A stretch of 64,000 bases of DNA, taken from the NCBI GenBank assembly GCA_963709655.1, contig CAVPXF010000016.1, positions 62,001-126,000 on the forward strand, given 5' to 3'. How positions within the stretch are numbered: position 1 is the stretch's first letter; the number at the start of each line of letters is the position of its first letter. The notes under the pieces are model-generated. The model had not been told where the DNA came from and made no database searches. It saw nothing but the letters and a program-made list of their open reading frames with translations. The translations under genes and the position numbers were made by a program. This DNA is from Roseiarcus sp963709655 (GTDB lineage: Bacteria; Pseudomonadota; Alphaproteobacteria; Rhizobiales; Beijerinckiaceae). This document shows, in pieces, positions 15,054-24,256 of the stretch.

Positions 15054-17210
15054 TTAGCTCGCTGCGGCAAATAGGGACGCTGACGCGGAGGGGCGGCTGG
15101 TCGTTGCGACGATCGTGTCGACGTCGAGAATGAGCGCGACGCGTCCGTCTCCGAGGATCGTCGCGGCCGCGATCCCGGGCACCTGGCGGTAGTTGGCCTC
15201 GAGGCTCTTGATCACGACCTGCCGTTGGTCATGGATGGCGTCGACAAGCAGGCCGCAACGCGAGCTGACCTCCGTCTCGACGATGAGGGCGACGCTCTCG
15301 AGCGGGTTGGCGAACGTGTCCCGAACGCCAAGCTCCCGGCCGATGTCGATCAGCGGCGCGAAACCGCCGCGATCGGCGATGACGCGCGTCTCGACGCCGA
15401 GCCCATGAACGTCGGCCTGGCGCGGTCTCAGCGTCTCGGCGATTGCGGTCAGCGGGACGACGAAAGTCTGATCCGCGACGCTGACCACCATGCCGTCGAG
15501 AACGGCGAGCGTCAGCGGAAGGCTCATCGAGAACGTGGACCCGAGGCCCGGGCGGGAGGCGATCGTGATCCTGCCGCCGAGCGCCTGGACGGACCGCTTG
15601 ACCACATCCATTCCGACGCCGCGCCCCGAGATGTTCGAGACGGTCGTCGCAGTCGAAAACCCAGGCAGAAACAGAAGGTTGTCGATGTCCGAGTCCGACA
15701 GCTGGGCGTCGGCGGAGATCAACTCCTTGGCGATCGCGATCGATTTGACCTTTTCCCGATTGATGCCGGCGCCGTCGTCGGACACATCGATCACGATGCG
15801 GCCCGAGCGGTGCGCCGCGGAAAGCCGCACCTCGCCCTGTTCAGGTTTGCCTGCGGCGAGCCGCGTTTCTGGGAACTCGAGGCCGTGATCGACCGCATTT
15901 CGAATCATGTGGGTCAGCGGGTCGGCAAGGCGCTCGATGACCGTCCGATCGACTTCGGTCGCCTCGCCCTCGGTCCGCAAGCGCACCGACTTGCCGGTCT
16001 CCTCGGCCAACTCCCGCACGATGCGCGCCATGCGCTGGAACAGCGGTTTCACCGGCTGGGCGCGAGTCGCCATCACGCCTTCCTGGATTTCGCGAGTGAG
16101 CTGCTCAAGGGCGCCGAGAACGGAAGCGATGCCGGACGAGCGCACGATTCCCGCCTCTGTCACTTTCTGCGACAGCATCGCCTGGTTGATGACCAGCTCG
16201 CCAACTAGGTTGATGAGCCGGTCGACTCGGTCGAGGTCGACGCGGATCGTCGCTGTCGCAGCGGCCGTTTCGGGCTTGGCGGCGTCGCCCGCGGCCTTGT
16301 CGGGGCCCCGTCGGCCCGGTTCCGGCGCCGCGATCGAGGACGGCAGGCTCGAATCCGCAGCCGTCGGGGCGTCCGCCGCGTCCGCCAACTCCGGCGCTTC
16401 CGCCTCGGCCACGGGCGGGGGCTGCTCGTCGACCGGTTCGGGCGCGCGCTCCTGGGGGACGATCGCAAGCTCGCAATCGTCGACGACGAAATCGAACACC
16501 TCTTCGATCGCGTCGAGCGGCTTGTCGGTTTTCAGCTCGATTCGCCAGGCCAGATAGGCGCCCTCGGGATCGAGGTCTTCGAGCCGAGGCAGCGCGGTCG
16601 TATCGCACACGGCCTCGATCTCGCCCAGTTGGCCAAGTTCGCGCAGGAGGCGGGCCGGCTCGTTGCCCTTTCGATAAAGCTCACGCCGCGGCGCGAACGT
16701 GATCACATAATGCCGGTTGACGTCGGCGGGCTCGGCGCTCGGCGGCGCCAGGTCATCGATCGACAGGGTCAGCGGCTGGAAGTCGAGCTCCTCGATGCCC
16801 CCGCCCGAAGTCGACCCGGACTCGTCGCCGGGGACGGTCGCCTTCAACTCCTCGATCAGCGTCTCGATGCGGTGCTCGTCAATTTCACCGCCGGCTCTCG
16901 AGAATTCGACGAGGTCTGACAGAGCATCCTTCGAGCGGAACATCGTCTTGATCAGCGAATCCGTCGGCGTGATCTTTCCGCTGCGCATGCAGTCGAGGGT
17001 CGTTTCAAACGCGTGGGAGAAGCGCACCAGTTTATCGAGCTGAAACGCTCCCGCGCCGCCTTTGATCGAATGGACCGCGCGGAACACCGCGTTGACAACC
17101 TCCGTGTTCCCGTCGCCCACGTCGATTGCGTCGAGCCCGACTTCGATCTCGGCAAGCTGCTCGGCGCATTCCTGGAAGAACGTGTCTCTGATGGCCGCCA
17201 TCGAATCCAT
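15054..17210 (-). CDS. cheA: CheA sensor histidine kinase
   Basis: 718 residues with the usual CheA order. The Hpt domain has phospho-His47 in RAVHSIKGGAGAF. A CheY-binding region and a Pro/Ala-rich linker (about 270-330) follow. Dimerisation domain starts at VDRLINLVGELVINQ, the ATPase N box is HMIRNAVDHGLE, with DDGAGIN and GRGVGMDVV, and the C-terminal CheW-like domain ends the protein. ATG 17210 (MDSMAAIRD) follows AAAGGGG at normal distance; a longer frame to 17261 was not chosen. It phosphorylates the two CheYs and CheB. Confidence 0.96.
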   Translation of the reverse strand: MDSMAAIRDTFFQECAEQLAEIEVGLDAIDVGDGNTEVVNAVFRAVHSIKGGAGAFQLDKLVRFSHAFETTLDCMRSGKITPTDSLIKTMFRSKDALSDLVEFSRAGGEIDEHRIETLIEELKATVPGDESGSTSGGGIEELDFQPLTLSIDDLAPPSAEPADVNRHYVITFAPRRELYRKGNEPARLLRELGQLGEIEAVCDTTALPRLEDLDPEGAYLAWRIELKTDKPLDAIEEVFDFVVDDCELAIVPQERAPEPVDEQPPPVAEAEAPELADAADAPTAADSSLPSSIAAPEPGRRGPDKAAGDAAKPETAAATATIRVDLDRVDRLINLVGELVINQAMLSQKVTEAGIVRSSGIASVLGALEQLTREIQEGVMATRAQPVKPLFQRMARIVRELAEETGKSVRLRTEGEATEVDRTVIERLADPLTHMIRNAVDHGLEFPETRLAAGKPEQGEVRLSAAHRSGRIVIDVSDDGAGINREKVKSIAIAKELISADAQLSDSDIDNLLFLPGFSTATTVSNISGRGVGMDVVKRSVQALGGRITIASRPGLGSTFSMSLPLTLAVLDGMVVSVADQTFVVPLTAIAETLRPRQADVHGLGVETRVIADRGGFAPLIDIGRELGVRDTFANPLESVALIVETEVSSRCGLLVDAIHDQRQVVIKSLEANYRQVPGIAAATILGDGRVALILDVDTIVATTSRPSASASLFAAAS

Positions 17211-17229
17211 GTCCGAAACCCCTTTGCGA

Positions 17230-17598
17230 TCAGGCAGCCACACGCCGAACGGCGTCGACAAGTTTCACCGAGTCGAACGGCTTCACGATCCACCCTGTCG
17301 CGCCCGCTCGGCGCGCCTGGCTCTTCTTTTCGGTCGAGCTTTCCGTGGTCAAAACAAGGATCGGGACGCCCAGCATTCGTGGATCGGCCCGAACGCACTC
17401 GATGAAGCCGAATCCGTCGAGGCGGGGCATATTGATGTCCGTGATGATGACGGTGGGCGCCTCGTTGCGCAGAACGTCGAGCCCGTGCACGCCGTCGACC
17501 GCCTGAACGACGCGGTAGCCTGCGTCGGACAACGTCAGCATGAGCATGTCGCGCATGGTGCGGGAGTCGTCGATCGTCAAGATCGTTTGCGCCGTCAC
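17230..17598 (-). CDS. cheY: CheY-like response regulator
   Basis: 122-residue receiver domain: ILTIDDSRTM with the acidic pair, phospho-acceptor Asp54 in IITDINMPRLDG, Lys106 in WIVKPFDS. It lies directly upstream of cheA, and its start overlaps the STAS gene stop by four bases. This order (STAS, cheY, cheA, cheW) is the standard front of such operons. Confidence 0.93.
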   Translation of the reverse strand: MTAQTILTIDDSRTMRDMLMLTLSDAGYRVVQAVDGVHGLDVLRNEAPTVIITDINMPRLDGFGFIECVRADPRMLGVPILVLTTESSTEKKSQARRAGATGWIVKPFDSVKLVDAVRRVAA

Positions 17599-17996
17599 AA
17601 TTGGGCTCCTTTGACAAAAGCGTCGGGCTCTACGCCTAGAAATCGAAGATGCTCAATGAACAGCGGTCCGCAATTGATGAACGTGAGCGGAACGCTGTCG
17701 CCTTCCCAGGTGCGGATAGCCGCAAGCAACACCTGAAGAGACGCGGCTCCCGGTCTCTGGACCCCGACGGCGTCGACGACCGTCGGCTTGCTGCGACGCT
17801 CGAGCAGCGCACGCGCAAGAGGCGCGGCGGCCGCCAGGTCGAGGACTGGCGGAAGGGGAATCGGGATATCCCTCTCCGGCGCCGGGTCGCCGACGGATTG
17901 GGCGTCGGCCCCGGGCGCCGTCGTTTCAGCGCGTTGCGCCGCCTTCGCAGCGCGAACCTTTCGGGCGCGTTTGGCCCACACGGTCTCGTTCGGCAT
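17595..17996 (-). CDS. STAS-domain protein of the che operon
   Basis: 133 residues: a basic, alanine-rich N-terminal tail (~60 residues), then a STAS-like fold (LPPVLDLAAAAPLARALLER, VDAVGVQRPGAASLQVLLAA). Small STAS proteins often head alphaproteobacterial chemotaxis operons. Their role is not settled. ATG 17996 has AAAGG eight bases upstream; a GTG at 18023 would add nine residues. First gene of the operon, so the promoter should lie upstream of it. Confidence 0.8.
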   Translation of the reverse strand: MPNETVWAKRARKVRAAKAAQRAETTAPGADAQSVGDPAPERDIPIPLPPVLDLAAAAPLARALLERRSKPTVVDAVGVQRPGAASLQVLLAAIRTWEGDSVPLTFINCGPLFIEHLRFLGVEPDAFVKGAQL

Positions 17997-18492
17997 CCCA
18001 TGAACCTTTGGAGCTTGCGTCACGATCGCGACGCCCGATCTTCGAGCGTCATGAAGCCGACTGGATGTTGTTGCAGGGAGGCATGTCGGGACCTTGCCCG
18101 ACCATTGCGAACGGCGTCATGCCTCCGAGAATCGCCGCCGACCCGCGGCGCGCTCGGTCGCAGCTACAAGCTCTATGCTTCCGCTATTTCTAAAACGTAA
18201 AAAGCCGTCGAGAACGATTGGCGCGACCGATCAGGCGGATCGCCGGGACGCTTCAACCCGATCTTTACCAAGCCTAAGAATGTCAGTCTTGTTTGCGAAC
18301 GACAGAGCCCGGGCTCTGAGGCACGGCGCCGCTCGCCCGCCCAGGTTTGCCGCGCTTGGCCGGCGCAATTGCGCGCGACGCGGCTTACGTAATTATGGCG
18401 CGAGCAAAGCGACGAATAAATAAGTAAGGAAACGCAGGTAGCTTTTGCACAATGGGCGATTCTCCTCCCATGCCTGACTTCAGGATGCGAAG
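17997..18492. other. Divergent intergenic region between che operon and globin receptor
   Basis: About 500 bases without a convincing gene. It must contain the promoters of both the minus-strand che operon and the plus-strand receptor at 18493. An AT-rich stretch at 18410-18430 precedes the latter. No specific sigma-factor site could be assigned. Confidence 0.55.
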
Positions 18493-20094
18493 ATGCAAGC
18501 GCAGACCACAATTGACGACGCACTGAACGAACGACTGCGATTCATGAAGCTTGACGCGTCAAGCTCCGAGCAGATCAGAGAATTGCAGTCGATCATCGTT
18601 AAGGCTTTGCCACTTGGACTTGACAAGTGCTACGAACAAATTCGCGCCACCGACGCGGTTCGCAAGCACTTCGGAGGCGAGGATCACATCGCCGGGGCCA
18701 GACGCGCTCAAATCAAGCATTGGAACACCATAGCGACGGGAGTCTTTGACGCCGGTTACGGCGCGGCTGTGCGCGCCATCGGCAAGACGCACGCCAGGAT
18801 CGGATTGGAGCCCCGGTGGTACATCGGCGGCTACTCTCTTGTCGTCGACCAATTGATCGACGCCGTCGTCGCCGAATTCTGGCCGCGCGGAGTTTGGCGC
18901 AGGCGGAAGTCGGCGCAGGCGAAAAAGGTCGGGTCAGCGCTCGGCGCGCTGGTCAAGGCGGTCTTCCTCGACATGGATCTGGCGATTTCCGCCTATCTCG
19001 ACCAAAGCGCCGAACAGCGGGCGAAGCTCGCGGCCGAGAACGAACGCGTAGCGGCCGAGCAAAAAATCGCCATCGCCCATTTGGCGGCGGCGCTGGCGAA
19101 GCTTGCCGGGAAGGACCTGAACAACCGGATCGCCGGCGAGATGCCCGAGACGTTTGCCGGGCTCAAGACCGACTTCAATTCGGCGGTCGATCTCCTCGCC
19201 GCCGCGTTCAAGGAAGTCGACGGCACCGCCAGCGGCGTCCGCTCGAACGCCCAAGAGATCGCCACCGCCTCCGACAATCTGTCTCATCGCGCCGAGCAGC
19301 AAGCCTCGAGTCTCGAACAAACCGCCGCCGCGCTGAACGAGATCACCACCGCAGCCAACAGCACGGCGGACGGCGCGCGGCGCGCCAATGACGTCGTGGC
19401 GACCGCAAGGAGCGATGCCCAGGAGAGCATCAAGATCGTGCGGGACGCGATCGACGCGATGGGAAACATCCAAAAGTCGTCAAGCCAAATCAGCCAGATC
19501 ATCGGGGTCATCGACGAGATCGCTTTTCAAACCAACCTTTTGGCCCTCAACGCCGGCGTCGAGGCCGCCCGTGCAGGGGACGCGGGCCGAGGTTTCGCCG
19601 TGGTCGCCTCCGAGGTTCGAGCGCTGGCGCAGCGCTCCGCCGACGCCGCGCGCGAGATCAAGGGATTGATCCTTGCGTCGACCAGCCACGTCAGCGAGGG
19701 CGTCAGCCTTGTCGGAAAAACGGGGAAGGCGCTCGAGCGGATCGAAACCAAGGTCTCGGAGATCGACGACGTCGTCACCAAGATCGCCTCCGGCGCCAAG
19801 CAGCAGGCGACCGGCCTTGGCGAGATCAACATGGCCGTCAATCAAATGGATCAGGTCACGCAACACAACGCCGCCCTGGCCGAGGAAATGACCGCCGCGA
19901 GCCATACGCTCACCACCGAAAGCGAGCAGCTTTCCCAACTGATCGGCCAGTTTCGCTTCGGCGATCAGTCGACCGAGACGCTGCGTCGCGAGCTGAGATC
20001 GGCCGCGCCGCATGCTTTCGCAACCAAAGACAAAGACTCTGCCCCCGCGCACCAGGCGACACGTTTCGGCAAGGTCATGGCTGCCTCGCGATGA
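18493..20094 (+). CDS. Globin-coupled methyl-accepting chemotaxis protein
   Basis: 533 residues without membrane segments. Residues ~10-175 form a sensor globin of the HemAT type; the probable proximal haem ligand is His76 in AQIKHWNTIATGVFDAGY. A helical linker follows, then the receptor signalling domain with EIAFQTNLLALNAGVEAARA. Likely an oxygen (aerotaxis) receptor in the cytosol signalling through the adjacent CheA/CheW. It lacks the DWTEF-like tail of the other receptor. Its last 20 bases overlap the convergent modD stop. Confidence 0.92.
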   Translation: MQAQTTIDDALNERLRFMKLDASSSEQIRELQSIIVKALPLGLDKCYEQIRATDAVRKHFGGEDHIAGARRAQIKHWNTIATGVFDAGYGAAVRAIGKTHARIGLEPRWYIGGYSLVVDQLIDAVVAEFWPRGVWRRRKSAQAKKVGSALGALVKAVFLDMDLAISAYLDQSAEQRAKLAAENERVAAEQKIAIAHLAAALAKLAGKDLNNRIAGEMPETFAGLKTDFNSAVDLLAAAFKEVDGTASGVRSNAQEIATASDNLSHRAEQQASSLEQTAAALNEITTAANSTADGARRANDVVATARSDAQESIKIVRDAIDAMGNIQKSSSQISQIIGVIDEIAFQTNLLALNAGVEAARAGDAGRGFAVVASEVRALAQRSADAAREIKGLILASTSHVSEGVSLVGKTGKALERIETKVSEIDDVVTKIASGAKQQATGLGEINMAVNQMDQVTQHNAALAEEMTAASHTLTTESEQLSQLIGQFRFGDQSTETLRRELRSAAPHAFATKDKDSAPAHQATRFGKVMAASR

Positions 20095-20944
20095 CGACGC
20101 TGACGTCGCGCGGCGCCGCCCAGTACGGCGCGCTCGTGACGATCAAACCCGCCCCGGCGCGCACGTAGTCGGCGGCGTTCGCGGCGGTGACGCCGCCCGC
20201 CGCCGCAATCAGCGGCGGCGTCGCGAGGCGACGGGCGAACGCTGCGACCTCGGCAACCTCGGCGACGCCGAATTTCTCGAGCTGGACGACGTCGAAGCCG
20301 GCCTCGATCGCCTCCCTGGCCTCGGCCATCGAGCCGACCTCGATGGCCGTCTTCTTTTCCGGCGCCGCGCGACGCAGCCGCGCTGCGATCGACGCAAAGG
20401 GCTCGCCGTCCAGGAACGCGCGGTGCTCGCCGAAGACGAGAATCGTCTCGGAGAGGCCGGCGCGATGGAGGATCGCCCCGCCGGCCTTGACGGCGAGATG
20501 CGACAGGCGCCGCCCGCCGGGAAACGTCTTGCGGGTGCAGGCGACCCGGACGTTCCGGTCGACCGCCTCGACCGCGTCGACGACCGCGCGCGTCGCCGTC
20601 GCGATCCCCGACAGCATTTCAACCAGGGTCTGCGACGCCTTCCACGCCAGAAGCAAATCGGCTGCGTCGCCCGATCCGGCGAGCAGCGAGGCGCCCGCTT
20701 CGACCCGGTCGCCCGACCGCTGCACGAGCCTGACCGCCGCCCCGCGCCGGCCAAGCATCCCCGCGGCGAGTTCGACGCCCGCCACGACCATTGCGCCGCG
20801 CGCCGAAAATTCGATGCGTCCCCGGCGCCCGTAAAGTTCGAGCGCGTCGGTCGTCAGGTCGCCGCCCGGCGCATCCTCATGGAGCAGCCCTTCCGCAAGT
20901 TCGTCCCACCGCTCGAACAGGCGGGATTCCGGCCTTTCAGTCAT
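20075..20944 (-). CDS. modD: ModD, molybdenum-cluster pyrophosphorylase-like protein
   Basis: 289 residues of the NadC-like phosphoribosyltransferase fold. Motifs seen are DLTTDAL near the N-terminus, TRKTFPGGRRLSHLAVKAGG and the later VVQLEKFG and AAGGV blocks. ModD is the paralogue of quinolinate phosphoribosyltransferase found in molybdate-uptake clusters; its exact reaction is unproven. ATG 20944 lies eight bases after the molbindin stop. The frame is open further upstream only as antisense or other-frame reading. Confidence 0.88.
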   Translation of the reverse strand: MTERPESRLFERWDELAEGLLHEDAPGGDLTTDALELYGRRGRIEFSARGAMVVAGVELAAGMLGRRGAAVRLVQRSGDRVEAGASLLAGSGDAADLLLAWKASQTLVEMLSGIATATRAVVDAVEAVDRNVRVACTRKTFPGGRRLSHLAVKAGGAILHRAGLSETILVFGEHRAFLDGEPFASIAARLRRAAPEKKTAIEVGSMAEAREAIEAGFDVVQLEKFGVAEVAEVAAFARRLATPPLIAAAGGVTAANAADYVRAGAGLIVTSAPYWAAPRDVSVVIARQP

Positions 20945-20952
20945 GCGAGCGC

Positions 20953-21168
20953 TCAATCTCCGTCGATGCCGACCATGACGTCGGACGCCTTGATGACGGC
21001 CGAGGCCGGCTTGCCGACCTCGAGACCGAGCGCGTCGACGGCTTCGTTGGTGATCGCCGCCGTGACGACCGTCTCCGGGCCGATCTCGATCTTCACATGG
21101 GCAGTTGTCGCGCCCTTGGTGATCGCAACCACCGTGCCGTTGAGAACGTTGGGCGCGGAAAGCTTCAT
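20953..21168 (-). CDS. mop: Molbindin (Mop-type molybdate-binding protein)
   Basis: 71 residues, a single Mop/TOBE domain: MKLSAPNVLNGTVVAITKGA, then VKIEIGPETVVTAAITNEAV and a final SDVMVGID. Such proteins assemble as hexamers that store molybdate. It is translated ahead of modD. An ATG at 21177 three codons upstream has AGGA too close; 21168 is favoured. Confidence 0.92.
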   Translation of the reverse strand: MKLSAPNVLNGTVVAITKGATTAHVKIEIGPETVVTAAITNEAVDALGLEVGKPASAVIKASDVMVGIDGD

Positions 21169-21276
21169 GGGCGACATCCTGAGACGGCGAGGCGCGGGCC
21201 GCGCTTTGGTCCGTCCCACATAATCCGGCCGACGGCTCGCCGTCCACGTCCATTGCGTCGCAGCGCGCCGGTTTGT

Positions 21277-21333
21277 CCTCCCGGCGCCCGTCTCGCCTCC
21301 TGGCGCCCGTCTTGCCTCCTGGCGCCCGTCTTG
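21277..21333. repeat. Three tandem 19-bp repeats
   Basis: Unit CCTCCTGGCGCCCGTCTTG at 21296-21314 and 21315-21333, with a two-mismatch copy at 21277-21295. It lies in the divergent region between mop-modD and the DUF2478 gene. Confidence 0.85.
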
Positions 21334-21366
21334 CAAAGCAGTCGCACAGCGCCCTTCGGGCGAAGC

Positions 21367-21416
21367 GCGCTGTCGGGTTTCCGACAAAAATGCGCTGTCT
21401 GGTTTCCGACAAAAAA
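21367..21416. repeat. Two 25-bp direct repeats with a palindromic core
   Basis: Two adjacent near-identical units. The first holds the palindrome TGTCGGGTTTCCGACA (21371-21386); the second has one change in it. Each is followed by a run of A. They end just before the AAGGAG of the DUF2478 gene, so they could be operator sites or transcript hairpins. Confidence 0.7.
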
Positions 21417-21427
21417 GGAGTGGTCCG

Positions 21428-21976
21428 TTGCACGCGCAAACGCTCAATCCCAACCGTTTCGCCGCGATCGTCTATGACAGCGGCGCCAAGGTCGACAGCC
21501 TGATGTCGGGCTTCGCCCGGGAACTCGTCGAGGCGGGCGTCGACGCCCGCGGCATTGTCCAGTTGCCCCCGGACGCGGACGGCTGCGGCCCGGGCGCGCT
21601 GATGAAGCTTTGCGACGTCGCGACCGGGGAGGTTCTGCCGCTCTGTCAGGACCTCGGCCCGGGCGCCGGAAGCTGCTGCCTCGACACCTCGGCGCTCGCC
21701 TCAGCCGCCCACAGGCTCAGCGCCGCGGCGGGGGAGCCGTGCGAAATCCTGTTCTTCTCCAAATTCGGCAAACAGGAAGCTGCGGGCGGCGGCATGCGGG
21801 CCGAGCTCGCCTACGCGATCAGCGAGGGCCGCACCGTGCTGACCTCGGTCAAGCGCTCGCTCCTGCCGGCCTGGGGGCGTTTCACGGGCGGCCAGGGCAC
21901 GCTTCTCGAACCCCGCCTCTGGGTCGTGCGCGACTGGTGGGCGGACCTCGCCCATCTGCGCAGGAACGCCGCCTGA
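21428..21976 (+). CDS. DUF2478 family protein
   Basis: 182 residues of the DUF2478 family, usually encoded with molybdate or nitrogenase genes; function unproven. Seen: FAAIVYDSGAKVDSLMSGFA, a Cys-rich middle (CQDLGPGAGSCCLD), and the conserved FSKFGKQEAAGGGMRAELA block. TTG 21428 follows AAGGAG by seven bases, and the product begins MHAQTLNPNRF. Divergent from mop-modD with a shared repeat-rich control region, consistent with co-regulation by molybdenum (inference). Confidence 0.8.
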   Translation: MHAQTLNPNRFAAIVYDSGAKVDSLMSGFARELVEAGVDARGIVQLPPDADGCGPGALMKLCDVATGEVLPLCQDLGPGAGSCCLDTSALASAAHRLSAAAGEPCEILFFSKFGKQEAAGGGMRAELAYAISEGRTVLTSVKRSLLPAWGRFTGGQGTLLEPRLWVVRDWWADLAHLRRNAA

Positions 21977-22141
21977 CAGGTCCGCCGCGGCGGCTCGCGA
22001 CCCGCGAGCCCCGTCGCAAGGGGAGACTTCGCCGGAGCCTCTGGGGCACGCCGGCCCGGCGGTCCGTCCGCCCTTGCCTTTTCCGCCCGGCCCGCGCATG
22101 AGGGCGCCCGACGGTTTCGGCTTCAAACGGTCCTTTCCCTC

Positions 22142-23239
22142 ATGGGCTTCAAATGCGGCATCGTCGGTTTGCCCAATGTCGGCAAATCGACGCTCTTCAA
22201 TGCGCTGACGCAGACCGCTGCGGCGCAGGCGGCCAACTATCCGTTCTGCACCATCGAGCCGAATGTCGGGGAGGTCGCGGTGCCCGACCCCCGTCTCGAT
22301 GTCCTGGCCGGGATCGCCGGCTCGAAGGAGATCATCCCCACGAGGCTCACCTTCGTCGATATCGCCGGACTGGTGCGCGGCGCCTCGCAGGGCGAAGGGC
22401 TCGGCAACCAGTTTCTCGCCACCATCCGCGAATGCGACGCGATCGCCCATGTGGTGCGCTGTTTCGAGGACGGCGACGTGACCCATGTCGAAGGACGCAT
22501 CGAGCCGCTGTCGGACATCGCCACGATCGAAACCGAATTGATGCTCTCCGACCTCGAGAGCCTCGAGCGGCGCATCGGCGCGATGGAGAAGAAGGCCAAG
22601 GGCGGCGACAAGGAGGCGAAGGAGATCCTGACCCTCGCCCAGCGCAGCCTCGCCGAGCTCAGCGAGGGCCGGCCCGCGCGCGCCGCCGGCGTGAGCCGGG
22701 AGGAGCACGACCTGTTTCAGTCGCTGGGCCTCCTGTCGTCGAAGCCGGTGCTCTATGTCTGCAACGTCGAGGAGGCCTCGGCCGAGCATGGCAACGCGTT
22801 TTCCGAGGCGGTGAAGGGGCAAGCGGCCAAGGAGAACGCCGTCGCGGTCGTCGTCTCCGCCAAGATCGAGAGCGAAATCGCCGTCCTGCCGCAGGCCGAG
22901 CAGACCGACTATCTCGAGGCGGTCGGCTTGAGCGAGCCTGGGCTCAACCGCGTCATCCGGGCCGGATACGACCTTTTGCACCTCGTGACCTTCTTCACCG
23001 TCGGGCCGAAGGAGGCGCGCGCCTGGACGATCGAGCGCGGCGTGAAGGCGCCCCAGGCGGCCGGCGTCATCCACACCGACTTCGAGAAGGGCTTCATCCG
23101 AGCCGAGACCATCGCCTATGACGATTACGTCGCCTGCCGTGGCGAAGCCGGAGCGCGCGAGGCCGGCAAGTTCCGGCTGGAAGGCAAGGATTACGTGGTC
23201 GCCGACGGAGACGTCCTGCATTTCCGCTTCGCGACCTGA
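22142..23239 (+). CDS. ychF: YchF/OLA1 redox-regulated ATPase
   Basis: 365 residues, the normal length. G1 GLPNVGKSTLFNAL at the N-terminus, DIAGLVRGAS, and a C-terminal TGS domain starting about TFFTVGPKEARAWTI and ending FRFAT. The usual NKxD guanine motif reads CNVEE here, the hallmark that makes YchF an ATPase. It binds ribosomes and modulates stress responses (family knowledge). It stands alone; not part of an operon. Confidence 0.96.
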   Translation: MGFKCGIVGLPNVGKSTLFNALTQTAAAQAANYPFCTIEPNVGEVAVPDPRLDVLAGIAGSKEIIPTRLTFVDIAGLVRGASQGEGLGNQFLATIRECDAIAHVVRCFEDGDVTHVEGRIEPLSDIATIETELMLSDLESLERRIGAMEKKAKGGDKEAKEILTLAQRSLAELSEGRPARAAGVSREEHDLFQSLGLLSSKPVLYVCNVEEASAEHGNAFSEAVKGQAAKENAVAVVVSAKIESEIAVLPQAEQTDYLEAVGLSEPGLNRVIRAGYDLLHLVTFFTVGPKEARAWTIERGVKAPQAAGVIHTDFEKGFIRAETIAYDDYVACRGEAGAREAGKFRLEGKDYVVADGDVLHFRFAT

Positions 23240-23422
23240 CCGCGACGTCCGGCGCGGCCTGCGCCGCCTTCCAATCGCCCGCGCCGGCGCAACTAGGATT
23301 CCTTCGGGCGTCCGGGTAGAACAGGAGTCCCGGCCGCGCGAGCGGAGCGGCGGGCGCGCGACGATCGGGCGCGGCGCCAGTCGGCGCGCGAAAGGGAGAC
23401 GCTCAGTTCGAGGGGAATTCCA

Positions 23423-24240
23423 ATGGCCGTCGATCTCGTCAGTGTGATCTCGCAATTCCTCACGCCTCAGCTCGTCGGCGGCCTCGCGCGCGCCGTGGGC
23501 GTCAACGAAGCGGTCGCGCAAAGGCTGGTCGCGGCCGCCATCCCCGCCGTCCTCGGCGCGTTCGCCACGACCGCGGCGGCGCCGGGGGCGCCCAGAAGCT
23601 CGTCGATGCGGTGTCGAACTCGGACCCCGATCTTCTCTCCAAGCTCGCCGGCGCGATCGGCGGCGGCAATCTCGGCCCGCTTTCTGAGGGCGCGACCTGG
23701 CTCGGCGGCCTGCTCGGCGGCTCCGGCGTCGCCAGCATCGCCGGCGCGCTCAGCCAGTTCTCCGGCGCTCCGCCCGCCGCGGCCCAGCCGGCGATCGGCG
23801 CGGTCGCTCAAGCCGCGATCGGCGCGATCGGCCAGCAGGATCCATCGAGTTGGTCCGATCCCGCCTCGATCGCGGCCCTGTTCGGGAGCCAGAACGACGC
23901 GATCGCCGCCGCGCTTCCTCCCGATCTGGCGAAGGCCCTTTCGACCACGGGCTTGCTCGCCGGGCTTGGCGCCGCGGCGATGCGGATGGCGAGCGCCGCC
24001 GCGCCCCCCGCCGCCAGCGCACCGACGGCCGCCGTCCCGCCGCCCAGGCCCACGCCGCCGCCGCCCGCCGCCGCCCGCGCGAGCGGTTTTCCGATGTGGG
24101 CGATCATCGTGCTGATCGTGGTCGTGCTGGTCGCGGTGTGGTGGTTCATGACCCAAAACCATAAGGCCGAACCGGCCAAGCAGGGGCTGCTTCCGCCCGC
24201 AATCGAGTACACGATCCGGACGACTGGATCGCTGAGCTGA
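23423..24240 (+). pseudogene. DUF937 (YidB-like) gene with a frameshift
   Basis: The frame from ATG 23423 reads MAVDLVSVISQFLTPQLVGG and LVAAAIPAVLGAFATTAAAP, a classic DUF937 start. The homology then moves to another frame as GGAQKLVDAVSNSDPDLLSK and continues through a Pro/Ala-rich region to a C-terminal membrane helix (WAIIVLIVVVLVAVWWFM) ending at 24240. The shift falls in the G-run near 23582-23588, so it may be a sequence error or a recent mutation. Intact, the product would be ~270 residues. An internal start at 23611 would give a shorter protein. Confidence 0.75.
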
Positions 24241-24256
24241 AGACGCCTCGGGGGGC

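Noticed and set aside
18430..18470. Sigma-54 promoter before the globin receptor (GG...GC near 18438)
   Set aside because: The spacing between GG and GC is eight instead of ten bases.
21165..21347. 60-codon minus-strand frame through the tandem repeats
   Set aside because: It encodes the Arg/Gly-rich translation of the 19-bp repeats and has no binding site.
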